Below are positions 16,106 to 24,357 of a stretch of 64,000 nt of DNA, piece after piece. The notes beneath the pieces were generated by a model. It was not told where the DNA came from. It saw only the letters and a program-made list of their open reading frames with translations, and did no database searches. Location of the stretch: NCBI RefSeq assembly GCF_031998825.1, contig NZ_DAMACX010000002.1, positions 62,001-126,000 of the forward strand, written 5' to 3'. This DNA comes from Pseudescherichia sp031998825. GTDB taxonomy: Bacteria > Pseudomonadota > Gammaproteobacteria > Enterobacterales > Enterobacteriaceae. How positions within the stretch are numbered: position 1 is the first letter of the stretch; the number at the start of each line of letters is the position of its first letter. Position numbers and translations under genes: made by a program.

Positions 16106-17320
16106 ATGGGATTGGCATTCAGAAATCCAATGCATGACGAGTTCGGCACGTGGCCAGTGGCCTACATACCCTACGGCGGAGCTGATTTCGGGGAGATCCT
16201 CGCCGTCGGTCAGGCGGTAGGCGACGGGGATGACAGCGATTTTTATAACGCCTGGACGGCTGCCGGGGAGCGGCTGGCGGAAGAGGCGATGCAGTGTCAG
16301 CGCCGCAAATTGCGCAACAGCGCCCGAGAGCTGTTCCTGCGCGCCAGCGCCTTCTATGCCACCTCGTATCGCCCGCTTTATGGGCCGCAGCGTGACCCGC
16401 GCCTGCTCGAGGCGTTTAACCGACAAAGGGATCTCTTTAACGCCGGACTGGCGCTGTCTAACTTTCCCCTTGAGCCGATGCGCGTTCCCTTTGAGGGGAC
16501 ATCGATGCCCGCCTGGCTGATTCCCGCGATTGGGATGGAACAGGAGGTGCGGCCGCTCATTATTCTGAACAACGGCTACGATGCTACCGCCACGGATCTC
16601 TACTTTTTCTCGGCCGTGGCCGCCTCGCGCCGGGGCTACCACTGCCTTATTTTCGACGGACCAGGGCAGGGCGAGATGCTGTTTGAGCAGAACCTGCCCC
16701 TGCGGCCCGACTGGGAAACGGTCATCACGGCGGTGATTAACTTTGCGTACCATCTTCCCAACGTTACCCCCAATCGCATTGCGATTTTCGGCGAAAGCCT
16801 GGGCGGTTATCTCGCGCCAAGAGCAGCCTCTGTAGAGCATCGACTTGCCGCCTGCATAGCCGATCCAGGGCTGTGGAGCATCGTCGGACAGTTTCGTGAT
16901 TTTGTCGTCACTCTTGGTGCCGCGCCTGATGCGGTAGCTAACCTCAGCGATCTTGATGCGCAGACGCTGGCGCGCCTTACCCAGGCGATTGCTGACGATC
17001 CGGTTCTGAAATGGAAAATTATGCAGCGTGGTTTCTGGACGCATGGAGTCGATAACGTTGGCGATTATTTACGCTCTGCGGAGCAGTTCACTATGGATGG
17101 GCACGCCGGGGCAATCGCCTGCCCAACGCTGCTGACTCAGGCCGAGAACGATCCGCTGGCGCGCGGTGCGCAGGATTTCTTTAATCAACTGGCGTGTCCG
17201 AAGACGCTTTTACACTTTAGTGCGGCAGAGGGCGCGGGAAGCCACTGTGAAATGCGGAATCGTTCGCTGCTTAATCGTCGGGTTCTGGACTGGCTGGATG
17301 GCGTACTGTTTCACCTGTAG
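16106..17320 (+). CDS. Alpha/beta hydrolase of the FrsA/pseudooxynicotine-hydrolase type
   Basis: The 404-residue protein has a helical N-terminal domain (to about 125) that precedes the hydrolase fold, as in 2,6-dihydroxypseudooxynicotine hydrolase and FrsA-like enzymes. The nucleophile elbow GESLGG is at about residue 232, the acid is probably the Asp of AENDPLA, and the base His is in GSHCEM. An oxyanion-type stretch NNGYDA precedes them. It probably cleaves a C-C or ester bond of a small molecule; the substrate is unknown. GGAGGTGAT lies just before the ATG, a strong ribosome site. It is a single-gene unit ending in a GC-rich hairpin. Confidence 0.82.
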   Translation: MGLAFRNPMHDEFGTWPVAYIPYGGADFGEILAVGQAVGDGDDSDFYNAWTAAGERLAEEAMQCQRRKLRNSARELFLRASAFYATSYRPLYGPQRDPRLLEAFNRQRDLFNAGLALSNFPLEPMRVPFEGTSMPAWLIPAIGMEQEVRPLIILNNGYDATATDLYFFSAVAASRRGYHCLIFDGPGQGEMLFEQNLPLRPDWETVITAVINFAYHLPNVTPNRIAIFGESLGGYLAPRAASVEHRLAACIADPGLWSIVGQFRDFVVTLGAAPDAVANLSDLDAQTLARLTQAIADDPVLKWKIMQRGFWTHGVDNVGDYLRSAEQFTMDGHAGAIACPTLLTQAENDPLARGAQDFFNQLACPKTLLHFSAAEGAGSHCEMRNRSLLNRRVLDWLDGVLFHL

Positions 17321-17346
17321 CCATGCCTGTAGCACTGAAGGCGAAC

Positions 17347-17370
17347 GCCGGGCGGCGGCCACCGCCCGGC
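17347..17370. terminator. GC-rich hairpin between convergent genes
   Basis: GCCGGGCGG pairs with CCGCCCGGC around a six-base loop, between the esterase-like gene and the small minus-strand gene. The sequence also resembles a REP-type element. There is no T-tract on the plus side. Confidence 0.5.
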
Positions 17371-17376
17371 ATTAGA

Positions 17377-17580
17377 CTACACTGTCACTAAACTTTCCTG
17401 TAGCTGCTCAAGATGGTGATCGTAGCGTTGCAGGAACAACATCTTACAATCATCGTCCATATTGCCTGTGATAGCCTCCGTACAGAGATGTCTACCTTGC
17501 GAACGCATCTGAGCGAAGCTGAAAGCAAGAAATTCAAAATCCTGAGAAGATACTACACACTTTTCACTCACTAACTGCAT
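17377..17580 (-). CDS. Small protein of unknown function (67 aa)
   Basis: A perfect AGGAGG five bases before ATG 17580 sets the start (MQLVSEKCVVSSQDFEFLAF); the longer frame upstream has no such site. The product is mostly helical and hydrophilic, ending HHLEQLQESLVTV, with no signal peptide or membrane segment. I do not recognise the family. It stands alone between two convergent or co-directional hydrolase genes, with an AT-rich upstream region of about 150 bases that could hold a regulated promoter. Confidence 0.65.
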   Translation of the reverse strand: MQLVSEKCVVSSQDFEFLAFSFAQMRSQGRHLCTEAITGNMDDDCKMLFLQRYDHHLEQLQESLVTV

Positions 17581-17739
17581 GACTTCCTCCTCTATAGTTG
17601 AACAAAAGCTCAAAGGAAATATGCATATTTGACTTAAGTATGGATCAAAAATTGCGGGTGGGTAAGATATTAAAAACGATTGCTGTAACCTATCAATGCA
17701 GCAGGGGGAGCGCTTAGCGCTCCCCCGTTGATCGACGGC

Positions 17740-18561
17740 TTACAGCGACTGCAGGAAGGTTAGCAGGTCGTTATTGAGCCGATCCTGGTGCGTGACGGCA
17801 AAGCCGTGCGGCGCGTTGTCATACACTTTCAGCTCCGCGCCGCGGATGGTTTCCGCTGCGACTTTACCGGTGGTTTCGAACGGCACTACCTGGTCGTTGC
17901 TGCCGTGGATCACCAGCGTCGGCACATCCACTTTCGCCACGTCCGGGCGGAAATCGGTCTCGGCAAAAGCGGTCACGCAGTCGATGGTCCCTTTCAGCGA
18001 GGCGAGCAGGGCGATGTTCAGCGTCTGCGTCAGCACGCCCTCAGAGACATTCTGACCCGCGTTGGTGCCGTAGAACGGCGTAGAGAAATCGCTGATAAAC
18101 TGCGCGCGATCTTTACGTAACCCGTCGCGAATACCCTCAAACACGCTCTGATCGACACCCTGCGGGTAGTCTGCAGCTTTGCCGAAGATGGGCGTCACCG
18201 CGCCCAGCAGCACCAGCGCTTTTACGCGTTCGCTGCCGTAACGGCCAATGTAGCGCGTTACGTCGCCGCCGCCCATCGAGAAACCGACCAGGGTCACATC
18301 ACGCAGATCGAGCGTGGTGATAAGGTCGTTGATGTCAGAGGCGAAGGTATCGTAGTTGTAGCCTTCCCACGGCTGATCCGAGCGGCCAAAGCCGCGGCGA
18401 TCGAAGGCGATAACGCGATAGCCGCGCTCGGCCAGGAAGTTCAGCTGGCTGTCCCACATGTCGGCATCCAGCGGCCAGCCGTGGCTGAACAGTACCGGCT
18501 TGCCTGAACCCCAGTCTTTGTAATAAATCTGCGTGCCATCCTGCGTTTTGATTGTGCTCAT
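17740..18561 (-). CDS. Alpha/beta hydrolase of the non-haem chloroperoxidase/arylesterase type
   Basis: The 273-residue protein is a compact alpha/beta hydrolase close to cofactor-free haloperoxidases and arylesterases. Visible are the oxyanion segment FSHGWPLDADMW, the elbow GFSMGGG (Ser about 95), the acid in HGSNDQVVPF and the base in NAPHGFAVTH. It lacks a signal peptide. It is the last gene of a minus-strand run (amidohydrolase, DoxX, MFS, this gene) and starts 41 bases after the MFS gene, so it probably acts on the same unknown compound, for example by cleaving an ester or lactone. Confidence 0.88.
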   Translation of the reverse strand: MSTIKTQDGTQIYYKDWGSGKPVLFSHGWPLDADMWDSQLNFLAERGYRVIAFDRRGFGRSDQPWEGYNYDTFASDINDLITTLDLRDVTLVGFSMGGGDVTRYIGRYGSERVKALVLLGAVTPIFGKAADYPQGVDQSVFEGIRDGLRKDRAQFISDFSTPFYGTNAGQNVSEGVLTQTLNIALLASLKGTIDCVTAFAETDFRPDVAKVDVPTLVIHGSNDQVVPFETTGKVAAETIRGAELKVYDNAPHGFAVTHQDRLNNDLLTFLQSL

Positions 18562-18602
18562 ACCTGATCCTCAATAGTGATAACGGGTTATGGGTTGTGT
18601 CT

Positions 18603-20237
18603 TTATCTGATGGGCGCTACCAGGTAGCGAACCTCGGGAAGTTCACCACCGCGATGAAAAGCATAGACTTTGCTTTGAATCAGCAGATCGTTCGCCGTAT
18701 GGCGCTCCTGCTGACGCAGATGCTCAATCCAGGTGCCAATGACAAACGTCTCGAGAAAAATGCCTGGTCGCTGAATATCCTCATATACCGACCAGCTCAG
18801 CGCGCCGCCGCGCTGGCGGACCCGGCGCATCTCCTGAACAGAGATGACAAAGTCGTAAACATCTTCGGCCTCTATCTGGTACTCGTAGATCACCATGATC
18901 GGGCCGCGCTCGTGCGAAACATCCAGCGTGCGAGCGAGGTTATCAACTTCGCGCAGATCCAGGTTGAGATCGGGATTCTCATCCAGCCGCCAGCGGAGCA
19001 CGGTCAGGCATGCCAGCACCATGCCCACCGTTGCCACGCAAAGCGAAACGGGGATGGTGAAGTGCGACGCCAGCTGCCCCCAGATGGCGCTGCCCAGCGT
19101 CATGGAGCCGAAAAATACCGTGAGATAGACCGCCAGCGCTCGCGCCTTAACCCATTTTGCCGCGCTGCGCTGCGCGCCCATATTGAGCGTCGAGAGCACC
19201 GCTATCCAGGCGAAGCCGGTGATGAACAGAAACGCGTTCAGCAGCCAGAAGTGGCGGATAAAGGCCAGGGCCAGCATCGCGGCGGCATAAAAGAGGCTGG
19301 TCAGCACCATCAGGCGGTCCGGATTAAGCCGTTTGCGCAGGCCCGGCAGCAGGACCGCGCCAAAAATCGCCCCGATGCCAATGCAGGCCAGCATAATACC
19401 GTAGCCGCCGGGGCCGAGCCCTAGCTCGCGTCGCGCCACCAGCGGCAGTAGCGCCCAGGCGGCGCTGCCGAAGACAAAAAAGGCCACGGTGCGCACCAGC
19501 ACGTTGCGAAGCACCGGCGCGGCATGCACGTAGCGTAATCCTGCCCGCACGGCCGGGAAGAAGTGCTCCGGCGGCAGGCGCTGAATAGTAGGCTCTGCTT
19601 TCCAGCGATAGAGCACCCACGCAACGCCCAGCACCGACAGCGCATTGAGCAAGAAGACCACCCACGGACCGGCAAACGACAGCACCAGCCCGCCCAGCGC
19701 CGGGCCAATCGCGCGGCTGATATTGATGCCGAGCGAGTTCAGAGCGATAGCCGGAGCCAGCTCACTTTTCTCCACCAGATCCGGCACGATGGCCTGAAAA
19801 GGCGGCGAGCTCATCGCCGCGCCCGCGCTCAACAAAAAGGCGGCGATAAGCAGCACCGTCGGGGTCACGTAACCGGCCAGCGACAGCAGGGTCAGGCCCG
19901 CCGCGGCGATAAAGACCCATACCTGGGAGAAGAGCAGGTACTTACGCCGGTCGACGATATCCGCCATCACCCCCGAGGGCAGGGCGAAGAGAAACATCGG
20001 CAGGCTACTTGCCGCCTGCACCAGTGCGACAGAAAGCGGATCCGCGCTCAGCGTCAGCATAGTCCAGTTCACGCCGACATCATTCATCCATGAACCGATG
20101 TTGGAGACCACCGTCGCGATCCACAGCATGCGGAACACGCGGTTGCGCAGCGGTTGCCAGGACGATGCCCCGGTCGGCTGCGCTGCCGCAGAGGCCGCCT
20201 GCGCCGTTGCCGCGTGGATCTCATTTACCTGCGCCAT
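18603..20237 (-). CDS. MFS transporter with C-terminal monooxygenase-like domain (MFS_3 type)
   Basis: The start is set at ATG 20237 (MAQVNEIHAATAQ) because AGGAG lies seven bases before it; this gives 544 residues. About 12 membrane helices (roughly 30-415) belong to the EntS-like branch (SLPMFLFALPSGVMADIVDRR). A soluble tail of about 110 residues (ENPDLNLDLREVDN onward) resembles the antibiotic-biosynthesis-monooxygenase-like domain typical of this carrier subfamily. It overlaps the DoxX gene end by 17 bases and so is translationally coupled to it. A role in moving the pathway compound is inferred. Confidence 0.85.
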   Translation of the reverse strand: MAQVNEIHAATAQAASAAAQPTGASSWQPLRNRVFRMLWIATVVSNIGSWMNDVGVNWTMLTLSADPLSVALVQAASSLPMFLFALPSGVMADIVDRRKYLLFSQVWVFIAAAGLTLLSLAGYVTPTVLLIAAFLLSAGAAMSSPPFQAIVPDLVEKSELAPAIALNSLGINISRAIGPALGGLVLSFAGPWVVFLLNALSVLGVAWVLYRWKAEPTIQRLPPEHFFPAVRAGLRYVHAAPVLRNVLVRTVAFFVFGSAAWALLPLVARRELGLGPGGYGIMLACIGIGAIFGAVLLPGLRKRLNPDRLMVLTSLFYAAAMLALAFIRHFWLLNAFLFITGFAWIAVLSTLNMGAQRSAAKWVKARALAVYLTVFFGSMTLGSAIWGQLASHFTIPVSLCVATVGMVLACLTVLRWRLDENPDLNLDLREVDNLARTLDVSHERGPIMVIYEYQIEAEDVYDFVISVQEMRRVRQRGGALSWSVYEDIQRPGIFLETFVIGTWIEHLRQQERHTANDLLIQSKVYAFHRGGELPEVRYLVAPIR

Positions 20238-20652
20238 AGCGGAACTCCTGTGCACGGTTTGCGTGAGGCCGCCAGTTACCCGGCCCGGTTATCGCCAGCG
20301 TGGTGAACACGATCAGCAGCAGCCAGCCAAACTGGCCCTCTGCCATGCTCCAGCCGGGATGAACTACCAGCATCGCTACCAGCAGCACGCCGATAATCGG
20401 CAGGCAGGCCAGGCGGCTACTTACGCCTAAGATGATAAAGAGCGGGCAAACCACTTCGGCGAAAATAGCCGGTAAGAGGCTGGCCCACGGGCCCAGTCCA
20501 AACGGATCCTCGATCCGCGTCAGCTCTTCACTGAAGTGCATCACCTTCGGCAAGCCGTGCACGTAGAGCAGCAGCAGACTACCGGTGAGGCGCAGGAAGA
20601 ACAGCCCCGCATCAATACGGGGCGAAAAAGCCGATGCGCTTTTCATGGGCAT
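20221..20652 (-). CDS. DoxX-family membrane protein
   Basis: The 143-residue protein has four hydrophobic helices with DoxX features: RLTGSLLLLYVHGLPKV at the first helix, then a PFGLG loop and a final segment ending TTLAITGPG. DoxX proteins are small inner-membrane proteins, some forming quinone- or thiosulfate-linked oxidoreductase parts, many without known role. The start ATG overlaps the amidohydrolase stop codon by one base (TGATG), and its own stop lies inside the MFS gene, so it sits in a tightly coupled operon. Confidence 0.85.
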   Translation of the reverse strand: MPMKSASAFSPRIDAGLFFLRLTGSLLLLYVHGLPKVMHFSEELTRIEDPFGLGPWASLLPAIFAEVVCPLFIILGVSSRLACLPIIGVLLVAMLVVHPGWSMAEGQFGWLLLIVFTTLAITGPGNWRPHANRAQEFRYGAGK

Positions 20653-22526
20653 CAGAAGGCGAAGCAGCTGCAGCCGAGCGCGCCCCAGAAGGCGTTATCG
20701 TCTGAAACCGGAACCGAGGAGCGGCGGGCCACGTCATGCTGGTGGCTGTGTACGCCGCATGGGCCGCTGCAGTGGTGCACGGCAGGCATCAGGCCCACGC
20801 GGTTTTGCTGCGGCGGGGCGCTGCGGTAGTGGCCTGGCACGTTGACCACCGGCGACCACTCCGGCATCACGGGAATCGACGGTGGTGCCTCCGAGGTAAA
20901 GGCCCCTGCGGCGTAGACAATGTTGCCATCCACGACGGTCAGCACGGATTCGATACCTTTGATCTCCTCTTCCGGCACGCGGAAGTAGTCTTTGCTGAGC
21001 ACAGCAAGATCCGCCAGCTGGCCCACTTTGATCTGACCTTTTTTACCCTGCTCGCTGGAGAACCAGGCGCTGCCCTGGGTCCAGAGCATCAGGGCGGTGT
21101 CGCGATCGAGGCGCGCGTTGACGTCATACATCTGCATGCCGCCCACGGTGCGGCCAGAGACCAGCCAGTAGAGCGCGGTCCACGGGTTGTAGCTGGCGAC
21201 GCGGGTGGCGTCGGTACCCAGACCTACCGGCACGCCGGTTTCCAGCATCTTCGCAACCGGCGGGGTGTGACGCACCGCCTCCATGCCATACCGCTCGGCG
21301 AAATATTCACCCTGGAAAGCCATACGGTGCTGCACCGCAATACCGCCGCCCAGCGCTTTGATACGGTCGATATTGTGCTGGGTGACCGTTTCGGCATGGT
21401 CAAAGAACCAGTGCAGGCCGTTGAAGGGGATCTCGCGGTCGACCCTCTCAAAGACGTCCAGCATGCGGCTGATGGATTCGTTGTAGGTCGCATGCAGGCG
21501 GAACGGCCAGCGGTGCTCAACCAGATGGCGTACCACGCGCTCCAGCTCGTCTTCCATCCCCGGGGCGAGGTCCGGGCGCGGTTCGAGGAAATCTTCGAAG
21601 TCGGCGGCGGAGAAGACCAGCATCTCGCCTGCGCCGTTGTGGCGGAAGAAGTCGCTGCCCTGGCCCGGCGTCAGCATATCGGTCCACTTCTCAAAATCTT
21701 CCAGCTCATGGCCGGGACGCTGGGTGAACAGGTTATAGGCGATGCGGATCGTCATCTGCTCTTTGGCGTGCAGCTCGGCGATCACCTCATAATCTTCCGG
21801 GTAGTTCTGGAAGCCGCCGCCGGCGTCGATGGCGCTGGTCAGGCCCAGGCGGTTCAGCTCACGCATAAACTGGCGGGTAGAGTTGACCTGCTGCTCCAGC
21901 GGCAGCTTAGGCCCTTTCGCCAGCGTGGCGTAGAGGATCATGGCGTTCGGGCGGGCAATCAGCATCCCGGTCGGGTTGCCGTTGCTGTCGCGCTGGATCT
22001 CGCCGCCCGGCGGGTTCGGGGTATCTTTGGTATAGCCCACCACCTTCAGCGCGGCGCGGTTGAGCAGGGCGCGGTCATAGAGGTGAAGAATAAATACCGG
22101 CGTATCCGGCGCGGCCTCGTTGATCTCATCCAGCGTAGGCATCCGACGTTCGGCAAACTGAAACTCCGACCAGCCGCCGACCACCCGTACCCACTGTGGA
22201 GAGGGGGTACGCAGCGCTTGCTCTTTGAGCATACGCAGCGCGTCCGCCAGCGACGGCACGCCTTCCCAGCGCAGCTCGAGGTTGTAGTTCAGACCGCCGC
22301 GGATCAGGTGCAGGTGAGAGTCGTTCAGGCCTGGGATCGCGGTGCTGCCTTTCAGGTCGATGACGCGGGTGCCTTCCGCCTGGTGCTGCATCACCTCTGC
22401 CGCCGTGCCGACCTCCAGAAACTTGCCGTCGCGGATAGCCACCGCATCGGCGACCGGGTTTTCCCTGTCCACCGTATGAAATTTACCGTTGAGTAAAATG
22501 AGTTCTGCCTTGCCGAGCGAGACCAT
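20652..22526 (-). CDS. YtcJ-like amidohydrolase
   Basis: The 624-residue protein belongs to the amidohydrolase-3/YtcJ group of metal-dependent hydrolases. It has the N-terminal HxH motif PGLNDSHLHL (about 66-75), HATYNES, the FDHAET histidine and the late Asp in GLGTDATRV. About 70 residues beyond the usual fold form a tail rich in His and Cys (VHHCSGPCGVHSHQHD), which may bind metal; its role is unknown. AGGAG precedes the ATG. It is the first gene of the minus-strand unit and is divergent from the isochorismatase gene. The likely reaction is hydrolysis of an amide or carbamate on an aromatic or cyclic compound (inference). Confidence 0.9.
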   Translation of the reverse strand: MVSLGKAELILLNGKFHTVDRENPVADAVAIRDGKFLEVGTAAEVMQHQAEGTRVIDLKGSTAIPGLNDSHLHLIRGGLNYNLELRWEGVPSLADALRMLKEQALRTPSPQWVRVVGGWSEFQFAERRMPTLDEINEAAPDTPVFILHLYDRALLNRAALKVVGYTKDTPNPPGGEIQRDSNGNPTGMLIARPNAMILYATLAKGPKLPLEQQVNSTRQFMRELNRLGLTSAIDAGGGFQNYPEDYEVIAELHAKEQMTIRIAYNLFTQRPGHELEDFEKWTDMLTPGQGSDFFRHNGAGEMLVFSAADFEDFLEPRPDLAPGMEDELERVVRHLVEHRWPFRLHATYNESISRMLDVFERVDREIPFNGLHWFFDHAETVTQHNIDRIKALGGGIAVQHRMAFQGEYFAERYGMEAVRHTPPVAKMLETGVPVGLGTDATRVASYNPWTALYWLVSGRTVGGMQMYDVNARLDRDTALMLWTQGSAWFSSEQGKKGQIKVGQLADLAVLSKDYFRVPEEEIKGIESVLTVVDGNIVYAAGAFTSEAPPSIPVMPEWSPVVNVPGHYRSAPPQQNRVGLMPAVHHCSGPCGVHSHQHDVARRSSVPVSDDNAFWGALGCSCFAF

Positions 22527-22614
22527 TGGGTTCTCCTGCTGAAGCGTCCGAAACGTGATGCGCCGGACTATAAAAGTGGTGGGATTATCTTCAGCAGGGG
22601 GATCGGGCGTCTAG

Positions 22615-22646
22615 TTATACGAAGGTATACCTATACGAACGTATAG
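22615..22646. promoter_or_regulatory. Two tandem 16-bp palindromic operator-like boxes
   Basis: TTATACGAAGGTATAC (22615-22630) is followed without gap by CTATACGAACGTATAG (22631-22646). The second is a perfect palindrome except for its centre and the first is a near copy. They lie in the 229-base region between the divergent amidohydrolase and isochorismatase genes. They look like paired sites of a dimeric regulator, possibly the FixJ-type regulator encoded at 30391-31011. Confidence 0.6.
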
Positions 22647-22755
22647 TTATACACAGAGATAATAGTTATGCCGGTTCAGGGGTTCTACTATCCGTGTCGA
22701 TAACAATCAGTTTCAAGAACAAGCTGTTTCAACTTAAACGACAATGGGAACTCAC

Positions 22756-23445
22756 ATGACCAACTCTAAGCTTGAAGTACTGACTCCGGAAAATTGCCAG
22801 ATTATCTTTATCGATCAGCAGCCGCAGATGGCGTTCGGCGTGCAGTCTATCGACCGTCAGGTACTGAAGAACAACGTGGTTGGCCTGGCAAAAGCGGCTA
22901 AAGTCTTCAACATTCCTACCACGATCACCACCGTTGAAACCGAAAGCTTCTCTGGCAATACCTTCCCGGAGCTGCTGGACGTCTTCCCGGAGAACGACAT
23001 TCTTGAGCGTACCTCCATGAACTCCTGGGACGACCAGAAAGTGCGTGACGCGCTGGCGAAAAACGGCAAGAAGAAAGTGGTGGTATCGGGTCTGTGGACT
23101 GAAGTGTGCAACAACACCTTCGCGCTGTGCGCCATGCTGGAAGGGGGATACGAAATTTATATGGTGGCTGACGCCTCCGGCGGCACCTCCAAAGAGGCGC
23201 ACGACTACGCCATGCAGCGCATGATCCAGGCGGGCGTGATCCCGGTGACCTGGCAGCAGGTTCTGCTGGAGTGGCAGCGCGACTGGGCGCACAAAGAGAC
23301 CTACAACGCGGTGATGGATATCGTGAAAGAGCACTCCGGCGCCTACGGGATGGGCGTTGATTACGCTTACACCATGGTGCACAAAGCACCGGCCCGCGCG
23401 AAGGGCACGCATCGCACCCTGGCACCGGTTCCGGCCAACAAATAA
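22756..23445 (+). CDS. Isochorismatase-family cysteine hydrolase
   Basis: The 229-residue protein is of the YcaC-like branch of the isochorismatase superfamily. The catalytic triad is readable: Asp in IIFIDQQPQ, Lys in the KKKVVVSG region, and Cys in GLWTEVCNNTF. The start is ATG 22756, which has GGGA eight bases upstream; another ATG four codons earlier lacks a site. YcaC enzymes cleave amides or related bonds but physiological substrates are mostly unknown. It begins the plus-strand arm of the divergent locus and has its own terminator, so later genes depend on read-through or another promoter. Confidence 0.9.
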   Translation: MTNSKLEVLTPENCQIIFIDQQPQMAFGVQSIDRQVLKNNVVGLAKAAKVFNIPTTITTVETESFSGNTFPELLDVFPENDILERTSMNSWDDQKVRDALAKNGKKKVVVSGLWTEVCNNTFALCAMLEGGYEIYMVADASGGTSKEAHDYAMQRMIQAGVIPVTWQQVLLEWQRDWAHKETYNAVMDIVKEHSGAYGMGVDYAYTMVHKAPARAKGTHRTLAPVPANK

Positions 23446-23454
23446 CGCCGATGC

Positions 23455-23485
23455 GGGCCGGAGGTGTGTTCCGGCCCGTTTTTAT
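23455..23485 (+). terminator. Rho-independent terminator after the isochorismatase gene
   Basis: GGGCCGGA and TCCGGCCC form an eight-pair stem with a seven-base loop, followed by G and five Ts. Confidence 0.85.
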
Positions 23486-23506
23486 ATTTCCATGACGGGA
23501 GCTGCT

Positions 23507-23668
23507 ATGAATGCAGAGTTTATTTCCCTTGGCGCAGGTGTGCTGATTGGTCTGGTTTACGCCTTGCTGAAGGTACGCTCGCCTGCACCGCCCGCCATCG
23601 CGCTGGTCGGTCTGCTGGGCATGCTGGCAGGCGAGCAGCTTGTCAACGTCTTTACCTGGGCAGGCTAA
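23507..23668 (+). CDS. XapX-domain small membrane protein 1
   Basis: The 53-residue protein has two hydrophobic helices joined by a loop with the XapX signature (LKVRSPAPPAIALVGLLGML, about 21-40, ending GEQLV). XapX proteins are small inner-membrane proteins usually found beside isochorismatase-like or xanthosine-pathway genes; function unknown. It lies after the isochorismatase terminator and two bases before a second XapX gene. The ribosome site is GGGAG. Confidence 0.85.
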   Translation: MNAEFISLGAGVLIGLVYALLKVRSPAPPAIALVGLLGMLAGEQLVNVFTWAG

Positions 23669-23670
23669 AT

Positions 23671-23925
23671 ATGTTGAAATCATACGTTGTTTCGCTGGCG
23701 ACCGGCCTTCTGGCTGGCGTCATCTATGGCGCATTACAGGTTCACTCGCCTGCACCACCGGTCATCGCCCTGCTGGGGCTGTTCGGGATGCTGGTGGGGG
23801 AACAGCTTATTCCGGTATGCCGACGTCTACTACGCCGTCAGCCGGTCACCCTGGCATGGTTTCGTCATGAATGCGTGCCCAAAATCAGCGGCACACCTCC
23901 CCCCGAAGGCAAAAACCTACCGTAG
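23671..23925 (+). CDS. XapX-domain small membrane protein 2
   Basis: The 84-residue product repeats the two-helix XapX pattern (ALQVHSPAPPVIALLGLFGM, then GEQLIPVCRR) and adds a basic cytoplasmic tail of about 35 residues. It is a tandem paralogue of the gene immediately upstream, separated by two bases. Two such genes in a row suggest a heteromeric membrane complex, but nothing is known of their action. Confidence 0.83.
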   Translation: MLKSYVVSLATGLLAGVIYGALQVHSPAPPVIALLGLFGMLVGEQLIPVCRRLLRRQPVTLAWFRHECVPKISGTPPPEGKNLP

Positions 23926-23970
23926 GGAGCGCCACTCACCTTCGCGTGAGCTTAGTCAGAGGATCACGGC

Positions 23971-24357
23971 ATGGCGTTCTCTCCGCGCATTGTCATTGTT
24001 GACGATGAACGTTCCGTTCGCAGCGGGTTAAGCAATTTACTGCTGTCGGAGGGGTATGATACCTGCGCCTTCGAATCCGCAGAGGCATTTCTCAGTGACG
24101 ACACGGCGCTGGCAAGCGCCGATCTGTTGATCCTCGACGTCAAACTCAAGGGAATGAGCGGCCTGGCGCTTTATGCTTCGGTAGTGTCGCAACCCGACCC
24201 GCCGCCGGTTATCTTTATCTCCGGACATGAAGATGAAAACAGCCAGTGGACTTTCACAGGGTCGGACGCCGTGACGCGTTTACGTAAGCCCATCAATATT
24301 GATACGCTGCTGGAACATATCCGCCGTGAACTCTCTTTACGCGAGGAGCGCCGATGA
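23971..24357 (+). CDS. Stand-alone response-regulator receiver protein
   Basis: The 128-residue protein is a single CheY-like receiver: acidic pocket VDDE near residue 11, phosphoacceptor Asp in LLILDVKLKG (about 54), the Ser/Thr position in FISGHED and the conserved Lys in RLRKPIN. There is no output domain. Its stop overlaps the ATG of the giant kinase gene (ATGA), so the two are translated together and it is very likely phosphorylated by that kinase or drains phosphate from it. Confidence 0.9.
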   Translation: MAFSPRIVIVDDERSVRSGLSNLLLSEGYDTCAFESAEAFLSDDTALASADLLILDVKLKGMSGLALYASVVSQPDPPPVIFISGHEDENSQWTFTGSDAVTRLRKPINIDTLLEHIRRELSLREERR

